A stretch of DNA of 64,000 nucleotides. Source: Gentiana macrophylla. Lineage: Eukaryota; Streptophyta; Magnoliopsida; Gentianales; Gentianaceae. The stretch covers positions 94,406,773 to 94,470,772 of the forward strand of contig CM047817.1 in the NCBI GenBank assembly GCA_026214975.1, given 5' to 3'. Both the position numbers and the translations under genes were made by a program. The first letter of the stretch is position 1; every line of letters begins with the position of its first letter. Below the pieces are notes generated by a model that was given only the letters and a program-made list of their open reading frames with translations, was not told the DNA's origin and did no database searches. Below are positions 49,094 to 60,860 of this stretch, in pieces.

Positions 49094-49941
49094 AAGCTTA
49101 AAAGCTGCCATGTCGAAAATTTAAATTTCTTATAATAAATACAAGAAGAAAGGTTGATTTATTTTGGAAGACATTTCTTGCTGCATCCAACTTTTAAAGT
49201 ATGATTAATTGTTTTGATTTGAAGGTAATGATAGCAAGCTCTCCACCATATTATGATACGGGTCGTTCAATGAATATTCACGAGTATGAATATGAATATG
49301 AAGTTTATAGTCAGAGATCCGATTTATGGAGTAGAGTAAGATCATATCTAGATTCTCGTTATTACTCCATTTGTTGTCCATATTCATTCTTGGATGGGGT
49401 CTTATTTGATTGTGCTTTGCATTGGATATTGAGGAACAATCATCCAATTTTCGGTGATGATTATAGGAGCAAATGAAAGAATTCCATTTTAGCATTTGAT
49501 CTTGGAACGGATCAACATAAGATTTTATCATTACCCAAGATTCTAGAAGAAAATAATCATTTGAGATTGAGCGTGTTGAATGGTTGTCTCCTAATTTTAA
49601 GTTATCATCATGATTTCAATGATTATCTTGGGGGAGTTGCAAGATATAGTTTTGAGTTTTGGGTGATGAAGGATTACGGCACGAAGAATTCCGTGATTAG
49701 GATACCTCCATACAATTTGAGGTCATTTCGCCTGGACTCAGTAACCCCGGGACTCTTTTAAAGGATAATAATATCCACGTGAGAAAGCTCATTTTTTACG
49801 ATTCATATGTAGGGATAATATTATTGTATGATATTGCTAGTCATCAAATTCAGGAGTTTCCAGCACCCGGCAGTTATGATTACGCGAAATAGTTTCTGTT
49901 TGTCGGGCAGTCTTGTTCAGCTTTATCCGCCTTCTAGTGGG

Positions 49942-50634
49942 CAGGGGCGGACTTATAGAGGGGCAAGGGGGGGCTCGTGCCCCCCCTTAAATTTTCCGAG
50001 AAATTACTAAAATAGCCTTCCTACTCGGTAATATGTTGCAATTGATGTAATATATATTATATGTTCCTTACAAAGCACAATCTGTGTATCTGGTGTAGTG
50101 GTCCAATGTTTATAATGAAGACGGAAGGTTGTGAGTTCGAATCCTCCTTCCTCCCTATTTATTTTTGGGAAGCATTTTATTTTTATTTTACTCAAAGTTT
50201 ACTATATTAAATTTCAAATTCTTCATTTTTTTACTCAAATCAACACATCTTTTCCCAAGTTTACTATATTAAACTTCAGATTTTTAATTTTTTTTACTCA
50301 AAGTTTCAACACTTATTTTCTCAAGATTTACGACATTTTAAAAGATAATTGATATGATGATCAGAAATTTGTAAACCTATTTACTTTGTTAATCTTTAGA
50401 TTGTTTTTTTATCGTCAATTATTAATATGAAAAACAATATAGTCAATGTATTTTTATAATATAAACCCACAACAACTTTCACATTTGTATATTACTAAAA
50501 AAACTTTCACATCTGTATAAACCAAAACAAATTTCTTATATGTATCTACGGAAAAAATAATTAAACACTTTTTCCACGACAATTAATTTTTAGAATTCCG
50601 CCCCCCCTAAACTATAATCCTGGCTCCGCCCATG
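49942..50634. mobile_element. non-autonomous hAT element in F-box pseudogene 4
   Basis: 693 bp, CAGGGGCGGACTTATAG to GGCTCCGCCCATG, with a perfect 8-bp target duplication CTAGTGGG (49934-49941 and 50635-50642). No transposase. It carries a tRNA-like segment (50,081-50,155). Confidence 0.92.
50081..50155 (+). repeat. tRNA-like (SINE-head) segment inside the hAT element
   Basis: TGGTGTAGTGG (50091-50101) resembles a Pol III A box, and GAGTTCGAATCCT (50133-50145) is a near-consensus B box, about 32 bp apart. The short stem GGAAGG / CCTTCC brackets the B box. Probably a captured SINE head; not a functional tRNA. Confidence 0.55.
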
Positions 50635-50745
50635 CTAGTGGGGACACGGGTTTGTATAGAGAAGCAAAGAAACACTCGTTTTTCAGAAGAAGTCAGAGGC
50701 TGGAGAAAGTAAAGAAGAAGAGACTAAAAAGCTTAAAAGCCACGG

Positions 50746-51200
50746 TCGAAAATTTAGATTTCTTCTGCATAAAATCAATATAGGAAGAACTAGAAGAAAT
50801 GTTGATTTCTTGTACAAGACATTAAATATGATTGGTACTAGACCACCAAGTCATGCTTGTGGCCGGTTACCATAAAATTTGCTGTCAATTATATATGTAT
50901 TTTGAGCTACGTGTTGTTAATTAGGCTCTTTTCTCGCTAACGTGTTTGTAATTAGAAATTTTGTATGGTCTTCAATAAGCTGAGAACAAATCCAAACCAC
51001 TTTTGTATTTTATGTTTAGAGTTATTGTATCGATCAGCGTACGTAGGTTATTATTGAATACGGATAAAACAATCACTTGTCAAACGTATGTTTTCGTTTA
51101 AGGGCTCGGATTTCGGGATGAAACATCACAACATGAAGAAGAAAAAGCTAACCAATTAGTGTTATTTTCCTCTTTCTCATGACATTTTCTTTTAGGAAGA
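50746..51200. other. spacer between F-box pseudogenes
   Basis: A/T-rich, no coding frame; probably duplicated F-box downstream sequence. Confidence 0.45.
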
Positions 51201-51288
51201 ACTTTTTTTTATTCTTTTATGGGGCTCGAACCCAGGTCGCTTTGTCCGGATATAACCTAGCTAACCGCTAGGCCGATGTACCAAGTAC
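51201..51288 (-). mobile_element. tRNA-derived SINE
   Basis: 88 bp with a 13-bp target duplication TCTTTTAGGAAGA (51188-51200 and 51289-51301). On the minus strand: CGGCCTAGCGGTTAGCTAGG (A box), CCTGGGTTCGAGCCCC (B box), then an A-rich tail. One of the shortest complete SINE insertions one could expect. Confidence 0.88.
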
Positions 51289-51465
51289 TCTTTTAGGAAG
51301 ATTTATAGTTAATTAATAGCATCAACATCAGAATCCTTTGGGTACAATGATGATTGGTTTCTCTTGATTTGAGCTTTCTTGGTTTCATTGAGATTGAACC
51401 TTGTTCCTTGTTTCTTAAATGCTAAAATCTTGGGGGACAAGTAATGTAACCCTAGTAAATCATTT

Positions 51466-51965
51466 AAGAATTCCATTTTAGCATTTGATCTTAGAACGGA
51501 TAAACACAAGATTTTTCGATTACCTAAGGTTCTACAAGAAGATGAAGATTTGAGATTGAGCGTGTTGAATGGTTGTCTACTAATTTTAAGTTGTCGTTAC
51601 AATATTTACAATGTTTATCGTGGGGCGGCTTTATCGTATAGTTTTTATTTTTGGGTGATGACGGATTATGGCATGAAGAATTCCGTGATTAGGATACCTA
51701 TCTACGGTTTGCAGTCATTTCGCCCGCGCTCATTAACCCCCGTGACTCTTTTAAATGATAATAATGATAATATTCACACGAGAAAACTCATTTGTTATGA
51801 TTCCTAGGAAGGGATAATAATATTGTGCGATCTTTCTAGTCATCAAATTCAAAAATTCCCAGCACCCGCTGGTTATGATTACGCGAAACTTATGATTACG
51901 CGAAACAGTTTTAGTTTGGCGGCAGTCTTGTTCAGCCTTATCCGTCTTCTAGTGGGGACACGTGT
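51466..51965 (+). pseudogene. F-box pseudogene 5 (C-terminal half)
   Basis: Begins abruptly at NSILAFDLRTDKHKIFRLPK, then SVLNGCLLILSC, FWVMTDYGMKNSVIRIPIYG and a stop at 51,805. Further homologous text runs to about 51,960 (HQIQKFPAPAGYDYAK). A 16-bp stretch, TTATGATTACGCGAAA, is duplicated at 51,873-51,905. No F-box. Confidence 0.85.
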
Positions 51966-52145
51966 GCCTGCTCCCTTTAGACCAGCAGTCCTTATCCTAA
52001 AAGAACGTTTCGCGCGTATAAAATAAATTAAATTCATTTTACACGTAGCGCCTACTACGTCGTATCAAATTAAAGCAACGGAGCAAAAAAGACTCGGGTA
52101 ATTTTTTCAACTATCCAAGAATAGAAATAACTAAAGATAGAAAAA

Positions 52146-54336
52146 TGTAATACTTATTACATCAGAAAACCATACGAATCCAAAAGTACGAATCTCAAAA
52201 CTAAAAGTAAACTACAAGGTTCCAATGATAAATCAAGTCTAGGAAATAAATGTAAATAAATAATGAAGGTCTTCAAGTCCGGCGTCCTCAAACGTCGTCA
52301 TCAAAGTCCTCCTCGTACTCCGAGTTTACCTGTTCGTCTTCTCTCCCCCAAACACATAAATAAACATGCATTTGAGGTTAGTACATTTGTACAAAGTAAG
52401 AAGTAGAAGCTAAATTCAATTAAGGTTATTATTAAAGATATTATCTTAGTGAGACCGACTCGATTTAGGGTTCACTTCATGCCCATCGACACGTCGTGAC
52501 TAAATGTTTCTAACTTAGCTTATCTCCGTTACATCATTACTCAAGGACACTGTGCATGGCGTTCATCAGCCTGAAGATATACTTGCTAACTAACGGTGAT
52601 TAGCACCGATTAGCTCCGGGGTCTCTCCGGTATGCGTATACGTCCGATGAATTTCCTCCACTACCCTTCAGCCGTTTAAGGCCAGTAGCGTTGTTCACCT
52701 TTTGTGAGCGTATCACATCGCCGATATGAAATAGTGTCTAACCGAGAATAAATGACGTTTTAGCTTTTATCTACACATATGTATTTATTAGTGTGAATTA
52801 ACTAACCACCTAAGTGTTTTCAGAATAAAACTCACCTTAACGACTCTACTCCCTCACTTAGACAGCTAGACATCACATCTTAACAATTACATTTACATTG
52901 ATGAACTCTAGTTCATCAAAGCACAAGCCCTTTCATGCCTTTCCGGCGGATCCGAACTTCAACTCCTTTTAAGAGTACATTCGATGTTTTAACTGAGCGA
53001 ATCGGAAGTTCAATCAAAGCTTGTTTATGGTTAATTAATGTTATTATATCAAGAAACAACATTTAAAAATCCCAAACATATCTTAAAATAGCTTATTTAT
53101 CAAAACAGGGGCAATGTGTGCACATTCGAGGGAATGTGTGCATATTGGGCAATTTACATTCACCAGGCCAGTGTGTGCACATTCCAGGGAATGTGCGCAC
53201 ACTCTCAAAGCTGCCCATCTACAAGAACATTACCTTTCAAAGAATGCGCGCACATCTTGCTAAATCAATGTCGCGCGCATTGAGCGCACTAAACACCCTA
53301 AAACACGCTTTTATGCACTTTTTCGATCTCTACACCAATCCAAACATGTTCAACATCAAAATACTCGGAAAAATAGCGAGAAAAAAAGATGAATTTTATC
53401 TACCATTACAACCCTAAATCCTCAGGTAACACGAAGGTATGATTTCTAACATAAAATCATATCAAACCTTAACATAAAACCTAATAACCCATAAATTAAC
53501 TTGTAGGAAGATCCTCTTACCTTTAGCAAGCTATTCCAAACCACAAAACTCAGAAAATAGCAGAAAAACAACATGAAAATCAAAACTTTCTTATGTCCTA
53601 ACACCCCTTAATCCATAACCAACATCTAGGTAAATTCTTGCTATGAAAACGCTTCAAAAACGTGATCTAACTACTCTCAACCATAATTAGATTGTAGGAA
53701 GAGCTTCTTACCTTAAGAAAGCTATTCCAAAATCCAAAGCTCAGAAAAGACATCAGCAAAACGATCTCTTTTCTGCAACAAACCTATATGATCAATCCGA
53801 ATTTGCATCACAAATCGATCACACGATTCCAAATGATTAAACTACGAAAGGTATGAGTTTTGATCCATCAAAACTCATCAAAACAGCAGGTAATTCGAGT
53901 TTCATACCTTGAGAAAAGCTCCAACTTTCTGCTATAGGAGAACGACGCTCTCCTTATGATTTATTCGATGTTTCTCTCGAAATCGAAAGCGATTTAGAAT
54001 TGACTTAGATATCGATGAAAGTATCTCACCCTCTTCCTATTTCTCTTACACACAAAATTCTCGAATTTTGGAGATGAAAAATCAGATTAAAATCTTAAGG
54101 GTGTGATTAGGTTGATTTTCCTTAAATAGGAAAAATCTCATAATTACCTAATTCAACGATTTTCCTTAATCACCCTTCTACTAACAATCGATTTCCTTCC
54201 TTAATATACATATAATTTTCGAGATTATATATATATAAATAATAAATACTTAAACTCCGAGTAAAAGGAACCGAACCCAATATTTCGTTTTTGCTAAATA
54301 ACACGTCTGCCCTTTCCCGAAAATCGGAATATTACA
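52146..54336 (-). repeat. chromovirus I 3' LTR (probable, 2.2 kb)
   Basis: Read minus it begins TGTAATATTCCG directly after the purine tract AAGGGGGGAAGAA (54337-54350), and I place its end at TATTACA (52146-52152). The right end is firm; the left end is inferred from the TG/CA pattern. Contains a cluster of GTGTGCACATTC-like palindromic motifs at 53,110-53,290. Confidence 0.65.
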
Positions 54337-54370
54337 TTCTTCCCCCCTTAAAGGAGTTTCGTCCTCGAAA

Positions 54371-55064
54371 CTAGAACATACCTGGTAAGTCCATAAAATC
54401 TGGGAATTCACTGATCATCTCTTCCTCAATTTCCCAAGTAGCTTCATCCGGCGAATGATTGCTCCATTGCACCAAAACTAAAGGGATCATCCATCTCTTA
54501 ATCATCTTTTCCTTCCGGTCCAAAATTCTGATCGGTGTCTCATCATACGAAAGATTGTCTTGAAGAATATCTGGATCAACCGTAGTCTCAACATCCGTCT
54601 TGGTCAAGCACTTCTTCTACATCGAAACATGAAACACGTTGTAGACTCTCGACTTGGATTCCGGTAGTCTAAGCTTATAAGCCAACGGCCCAATTCTTTC
54701 CAAAATCTCAAAAGGTCCAACGTACCTCGGGCTTAGCTTTCCCTTTTGTCCAAAATGTTTCACTCCCTTCTTTGGTGAAGCTCGAAGATACACTCTTTCA
54801 CAAACTTCAAACTCAAGAGGTCTTCTTCTAACATCTGCCCCAACTCTTCGCTCATCTTGTGTCGCCTTGATTCTTCTTAACCAACTGAACTCTTTCTTTG
54901 GCTTGCTCAACCAATTCCGACTCAATGATTTGTCTTTCCCCGACTTCATCCCAAAATAGCGGCGTTCTACATCTTCTTCCATACAAAGCTTCAAACGGTG
55001 CCATGCCTATACTAGCATGATAACTGTTGTTGTAGGCAAACTCCGCTACCGGTAAGTAATCATC
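54371..55064 (-). pseudogene. chromovirus I integrase C-terminus and chromodomain
   Basis: Two minus-strand frames: 54994-54617 with ERVYLRASPKKGVKHFGQKG and LSPRYVGPFEILERIGPLAY (integrase C-terminal GPY/F module), then 54607-54371 with ILDRKEKMIKRWMIPLVLVQ and WSNHSPDEATWEIEEEM (chromodomain). A stop and frameshift lie between them. Chromodomains target these elements to histone-marked chromatin. Confidence 0.88.
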
Positions 55065-55838
55065 TCATGATCCGCCTACTTCCAAAATACAAGTTCTCAA
55101 CATATCTTTGAGTGTTTGGATGATTCTCTCAGATTGTCCATCTGTCTGAGGATGAAATGCCGTACTCAAATCCAACTTGGTTCCAAAAGCTACTTGTAAA
55201 CTTCTCCAAAACCGACTGACGAACCTCGAATCACGATCCGAAACTATAGAGATAGGTACTCCGTGTAACTTCACTATATTATCGAAGTATAGTGTCATCA
55301 TCTTCTTCAAGGATATATCAACCTTATACGGTAAGAAATGAGAGGATTTTGTCAATCTATCCACAATCACCCAAATCGCATCCTGACCGCCTCTCGTTTT
55401 AGGTAAACCAATGACGAAATCCATCGTGATCTTATCCCACTTCCATTCCGGGGTATCCAATGGCTTAAGAATTCCTCCTGGTCTTCTATGTTCTGCTTTA
55501 ACCTTCTGGCAAGCATCACACTCTGCTACGAACTTAGCTATTTCCAGCTTCATCGAGGGCCACCAAAACTTTTCCTTCAAGTCTCTGTACATTTTAGTAG
55601 CTCCCGGATGAACCGCAAAAGCAATCCTATGTGCCTCTTCCATGACTCTCCGTCTTAAATCACCCACATTAGGCACACACAAACGATCCTGGTACCAAAG
55701 ATTTCCATTTTTATCTAGCACATAAACAACTGTAGGCTTTTCGCTTGCAACTCGCTTCAAATCAACTAAGACTGGGTCTTCGTCTTGCTTTTCCCGAATA
55801 CCTTCCATCAACTCAGACCTTGCTAACAATGGTGCCAC
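55065..55838 (-). pseudogene. chromovirus I integrase zinc finger and core
   Basis: 257 open codons on the minus strand. The HHCC zinc finger HPGATKMYRDLKEKFWW / CDACQKVKAEH is followed by the core with KITMDFVIGLPKTRGGQDAI (first D), ISIVSDRDSRFVSRFW (second D) and AFHPQTDGQSERIIQTLKDM (E). All three DDE positions are present, but neighbouring frames are broken. Confidence 0.9.
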
Positions 55839-55868
55839 AAACTGCCGTTCTTCAATCTGATCAAAATT

Positions 55869-56253
55869 CTAGATTTGCAGCCCATCTAACCTCCCTACCA
55901 CATCTTCAACACTTGAAATTGCAAAAACTGGTTTCCAACTCAAAGCATCTGCTACTACGTTTACTTTACCCGGATGATACTGGATGTCTAAGTCATAATC
56001 CTTAACAAACTCTAACCATCTCCTTTGTCTCATATTCAGATTTTCTTGGGTATAGAAATACTTCAAGCTCTTGTGATCGGTGAAGATCCTAGCCTTAACT
56101 CCATACAAGTAGTGCCTCCAAATCTTTAAGGCAAACACAACCGCTGCTAACTCCAAGTCGTGGGTTGGGTAATTATTCTCATGCACCTTCAACTGTCTAG
56201 ATACATAAGCAATTACTTTCCCTCCTTGCATCAACACACAACCTAAACCCTGT
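55869..56253 (-). pseudogene. chromovirus I RNase H
   Basis: Minus-strand frame with [59 protein letters not shown] and [16 protein letters not shown] (VADALS motif with S-W-K in place of the usual S-R-K). Cut at 56,253 by element J. Confidence 0.88.
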
Positions 56254-57881
56254 TGTTAAGGGTGAAATTCATGGTTTATTCTACGTTATTTCCGTAACAA
56301 TATCCTTCGTATCTTTATGGTTTTTATAGAAAATCATTGGTTTTATCTAGATATTGAGCAAACGTGTTTTCTAAATGTCTAAGTGCAGAACCGAGCTAAT
56401 TATGTGATTTTATAGGTAAATATCGTTATATCCGTGATATTACATTTTGCACATCTTTATCGTGATGGTAGGTACCTAAATATGTCATGAGAAGTGATGG
56501 GATGAGCTTAAACAATGGTCAAGTGAAGATACGAATGGAAGGAAGATGGAGATAAAGCTTGGAATGAAGCTTTCAAGCAGCCGAACTTCCGACGCAGTTC
56601 TTGATATGATATACACTGATTTGACTCTCGACCTCAAGAGAAGAGTTGTAGGGCTTGAAGAGAGGATTCTACAGGATCTTGAATCACTTCATTCCGACTT
56701 ACGAGGCCCGAGATATGAGCGTTACAAGTTTGGATAATGATGTTGTGGTATTGGAAAATCCCGAAAACGACTCGGGATACGACGGGCTAGTCAAAAAGGC
56801 GTTTTCTGAAGAAGAGTCCTGAATGAAAGTTGTAGAGCTTTCCGAGAGCTTAATTATGACATTCGGATCATAATTTTTGGAGGTCTACAACTCAAGATAT
56901 GAATTTTAGAAATTTGAGTTCAAGAAAGAAGCAAACTTGCGTCCAGGGCAATCACTGTGCAGCAACCGACTTCAGCGTATCTATAAATACCACAACTTTA
57001 TACCCTAAAGACAGAATTTTCTGAGCAGCCGCAAATTACACAAGAGAGCAGCCGACTTTTTCCAATTTTCTTTTCCTGTACACTTTCATTCCAAAACACA
57101 ATTAGGGTGTAAATTTGTTTACCATGAGGAGCTAATTTCCTTCTCAAGCAAACTTGGGGAAGCGTTTTGAACGGATTTCGGTTTTCAATTCTATTTATCT
57201 ATTGATAAATATCTAAAGGTTAGAACTTTTGTATCAATTTCATATCGTATTCGCATTTCGATCAATAGATTATGTGTATGATTTGATAATCCGTTGATGA
57301 TAATTAATGGAACCCTAGGTCACTATACAAAAGTTTGAATCTTTTAAACCAAATTATAACGAAAGTTGTGGTTTAAACGGTTTAGATTTTGGATATTGAT
57401 AAATCTCCCCACCTAAGAACGCTAAAGGGATCAATCTTTGATAAAAGATTGTGAATAAAATCATCTAAGCCATTAGTGATTTGTGCACTCGGTTAGGCGT
57501 AATAATCGTAACCTTGGGATAGAATCATTTGATTAATGATTTGAAACCGGTATTCGTTTGATTCGTGAAACCTTGTTTGCTTGTCTTTTTATCACTGCAT
57601 TTGGTTAATTGTTAAAGCCTTCATCCTAATTGTTAATTGTTAATTTTCTGCAATTTACTGTTCATCGCACTGTTCATCGTCGTTTTTACTGTTCATTACG
57701 GCATAATTAGTATAAACTCGTGACATTTGCAACTAAAACTTGAACCAATACAACCCCAATTCCCCGTGATCGACTCCGGTTACACCATTTTGCTACGACC
57801 TTGCACTTGAGGCCACGACCGGATTATAAATTCTATAACTTGTTTTGATCGTTTTATTTATATAATCCGTTTTCTACGACA
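56254..57881 (+). repeat. element J 5' LTR
   Basis: TGTTAAGGGTGAAATTCATG to TTTTCTACGACA, 1.63 kb. The first 13 bases match the start of the D LTR read minus (TGTTAAGGGTGAA), supporting kinship. Confidence 0.8.
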
Positions 57882-57887
57882 AGTTTT

Positions 57888-57905
57888 TGGCGCCGTTGCC
57901 GGGGA
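57888..57905 (+). other. element J primer binding site (tRNA-Asp type)
   Basis: TGGCGCCGTTGCCGGGGA, 6 bp after the LTR. The same 18 nt as element C. Confidence 0.88.
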
Positions 57906-58320
57906 CTTGGCAACGGTTGTTTGTTTCTATTTTTGTTTTAGTTGTTAGGATAGCATTAGATTGAGTAATCCTTAGTTTAATTGCGTTTAAAGCCTGTTAT
58001 CATTCGTTTTTTTTTTTGTGCTGCCTGCAATTTTTTTTTTGAGCTGGACCTTGAAGCTGTTATCACTTTTTTTTTTTTTCTGGACCTTAGTAATCATTAT
58101 TTTTTTTTATTCCTGATTCTTCTTTTCTCCTAATTTGATTTCCACATTGCCCGAAAAACATCCCTGTTTTTTTTAGTCCCTTAATTTAGTTTTTTTTTAT
58201 TTTTTTTTTCTTTCTGTTTGTGAGTGTATCGAAAAAAAAAAAAAAAAAAATTTTTTTAAAAGGGGCTTTTGCCTTAATCCGCCCCTCGATTTTCACTTCA
58301 GTGTATGCTTACAAGTAAAT
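57906..58320 (+). other. element J leader, homopolymer-rich
   Basis: Several T runs and one A run (58,225-58,243) between PBS and gag. No coding. Confidence 0.6.
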
Positions 58321-59560
58321 CGGGACCTTTAATTTTCAATCCGAGATCGAGCGTACTATTGTTCGTCCAAACCGAAAAAGCGACAACGTTCTTTAGGTGA
58401 TCAATCGATAGAAAGCCTTGAAGAGACTCGCAAGGAAGAACTTGAAGAGACCGCTTTTACAATGGTGATAATAGAGCGGTCATTAGCAGATTATGCTATG
58501 CCGGGAGCCATCACGGTAAACCTGCTTTGTAGCCTTGCACGAAATCGAAGCGAGATCACTTGGTGAGACTGGCCTTATTCGAGATCTTTGCAACATCGTC
58601 TATCTTTTATGGCCTACCTTCGAAAACCAGCATAATCATGTCCACGCCTTCACGGAAATCGTGGGACAACTCGCATTCGAGGAGTTTACGAGGATGCTAT
58701 AAAATTAAAGCTTTTCCTTTCTCTCTGCGAGGAGAAGCAAAAGAGTGGTATAACTCTTTAACCCCTCGATCTATTACCACTTGGGCGGGACTCGAGAAGG
58801 AGTTCCTAAGTCGATATTTTCCACCCTCAAAGATCGCCCCAATGCCTGATGACATTTTAACCTTCCAAATGAAAATGGATGAGTCATTCTTCGATGCTTA
58901 GGCGTTTCAAATCTCTTTTGCGTCGTTGCCCCCATCATGGCCTAGATCTACAACGTCAAGTCAACACTTTCTTTAGTGGTTTGGTGAACTAACCAAAGGG
59001 ATGGTGAATAGTTCATCTGGAGGAGCTTTTAGAAGAAGACACCCGACGAAGGTTGGGCTTTATTTGAAGATATAGCTAGATATAACTATGCTCCTTCATA
59101 TCGAGCAAATACTGACCCGTCTGTTCCAAAGATTGAGGAAGTCCACTCTCGAGAATCAGTGCTCGCCATCTCTGCGGCAGACGGGTGGCGCTCTTACTCT
59201 GTCCCAAAACAAATCACACTTACTCCTCCTTATCAGCGAGCGCTCAAGTTACATGATGCGACAATGTTGCCCGGATTGGTCACGTGATTGACCAATGTCA
59301 ATTCAATCCCCATGCGAATTACCAAGTCAATCTTGTCCAAAGTATGAGGCAAGTACACTCCGATTATTTGCCGGACTTGTGGTCTAAGGGCCACACTTCT
59401 CTAGCTTGTCCCCTAAACAAGGAAAATGATGAAGTCAATGCAATTTACGTCAACAAAACCAACGATTCCCAAATCAATTTTACGGCGAGAATAACTTTCG
59501 AATCGTGGGTTATAACCAAAACCGAAATTTTAATCAAAACTCGGTTATAATCGAATCAAA
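58321..59560 (+). pseudogene. element J gag
   Basis: Gypsy gag. The clearest block is LRGEAKEWYNSLTPRSITTW then EKEFLSRYFPPSKI (58,722-58,830); EDAWERFKSLLRRCPHHG-like text follows in another frame (58,900-58,940). A CCHC knuckle near 59,370-59,415 is split by a frameshift (the CRTC part and the GHTSLACP part lie in different frames). Confidence 0.8.
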
Positions 59561-60860
59561 ATTCCAACTCGAACTATCAAAATTCCAATCGAAATTACTC
59601 CCAAACCCGAATCGAGTTCGAATTTTCAACGAGGTTCAATCGGGCATGGCCCGCCAACACCAATTCTCCGTATCAAAACCGGTCTAATCAACATCCTCCC
59701 GGATTTCAAAATCATCAAGGGCCATCTCGGTCCAATGATGCTCCTACCAGATCGATTTTGAGGAGCAACAAAAACTATTAAAAATGGAGAGGCGGTTGGG
59801 ATGATTAGGTGAGCGGCTAGCTTCCACGACCTCGGGTCATCTGCCTTGATTTCCACGAAAAGAAATCCAAAGGGCGACCAAGTGGCCCAAGTGATTTGAA
59901 CCCAAACCGGTGTCTTGATCGACACCAACCACCCCTTATGGTAGGGAGGAAACTAGTGCCATGAATTTAAGATCCGGCACTCAACTTCAAGGAAACCACA
60001 TTCAACCGAGAACCGTGAAAGCGAGTAGACCCTCCTACCACTGATTCGGTGGGAGGGGAAGTTGAGAAGACCCAATCCCCCAATCTGGGTGAAGAAAAAG
60101 AGAAAGATGAGATAGAAATCGAAGAAAGAATTCGGGTGGCTGACCAGACGACTGAGAAATCTGAAGAAGTGAGTCAGGAGGAGGATCCCTTGACAAGTAA
60201 GAAGACGGTGAGATGGAAGGATTTAGAAGATAAAGCTGTTAGTGCCTCTTCTAAGAAAGTTTTTTCAAGAAGAATTGAAGAAACTTCCATTTCCACCAAG
60301 GAAGAAAAACATCCCTTTATCGCGAGGACAAGAAGTGCGAAGGTACTCAACCTTCGAAAAACACTCAAGTTAATCTACCTTTATCTCGATGTGTTGGTTG
60401 AGATGCCCAAATACACCAAATTCATAAAGGATGTAGTCTCATCTAAAAGAAGTTGGAGAGTATGGAAAAGGTAACCAAAGAAGATTGTTCAATGATGAGT
60501 TATGAAGAGTTACCGATTAAGAAAGATGATCCTGGGCGATTCGTCCTTACTTTGCAAATTGGAGGTCTCATTTTCCCTAATTCCTTATGTGATTTAGGAG
60601 CTTCAATTAGTCTTATGCCTTTATATGTGTGTCAACAGCTCCAATTAGACCATCTTTTGGAACCTACCACTATGAGTATTCAGTTCGCAGACAGATCATC
60701 CAAGAAAGCGACAGGGATTTTAAAGGATTTGTTGGTTCAGGTCGATCGATTTACCTTTCCTGTGGATTGGTATGTCTTAGACATCCAACAACCCAATACA
60801 CCCTGATTCTTGGGCGACCTTTTACATCCTTCATGCTAGAGCCCTCATTGATTGTGATGA
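59561..60860 (+). pseudogene. element J acidic linker and aspartic protease
   Basis: 60,049-60,474 encodes a very charged E/K-rich linker. The retropepsin follows in a new frame (60,453-60,806): GRFVLTLQIGGLIFPNSLCD, LGASISLMPLYVCQQL (DLGAS in place of DTG/DSG, usual for Athila), DWYVLDIQQP, and after a stop the LGRPF motif (60,808). Confidence 0.82.

Larger units (their letters stand above)
49199..50745 (+). pseudogene. F-box pseudogene 4, split by a hAT element
   Basis: Starts mid-domain (KVMIASSPPYYDTGRSMNIH), then EVYSQRSDLWSRVRSYL, a stop at about 49,474, ILAFDLGTDQHK, SVLNGCLLILSY, FWVMKDYGTKNSVIRIPPYN and another stop. The hAT element at 49942-50634 interrupts it. After that the C-terminal tail KKHSFFRRSQRLEK continues at 50,660-50,740. 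F-box missing. Confidence 0.85.
52146..56253 (-). mobile_element. chromovirus (Ty3/gypsy) element I, 5' part replaced
   Basis: A 3' LTR and the C-terminal half of pol with a chromodomain, read minus. Truncated at 56,253 where element J inserted. The rest should lie beyond J, outside the window. Confidence 0.85.

Noticed and set aside
54617..56237. Functional pol gene for chromovirus I
   Set aside because: Domains are recognisable, but separate frames, stops between them and the missing RT make it a remnant.
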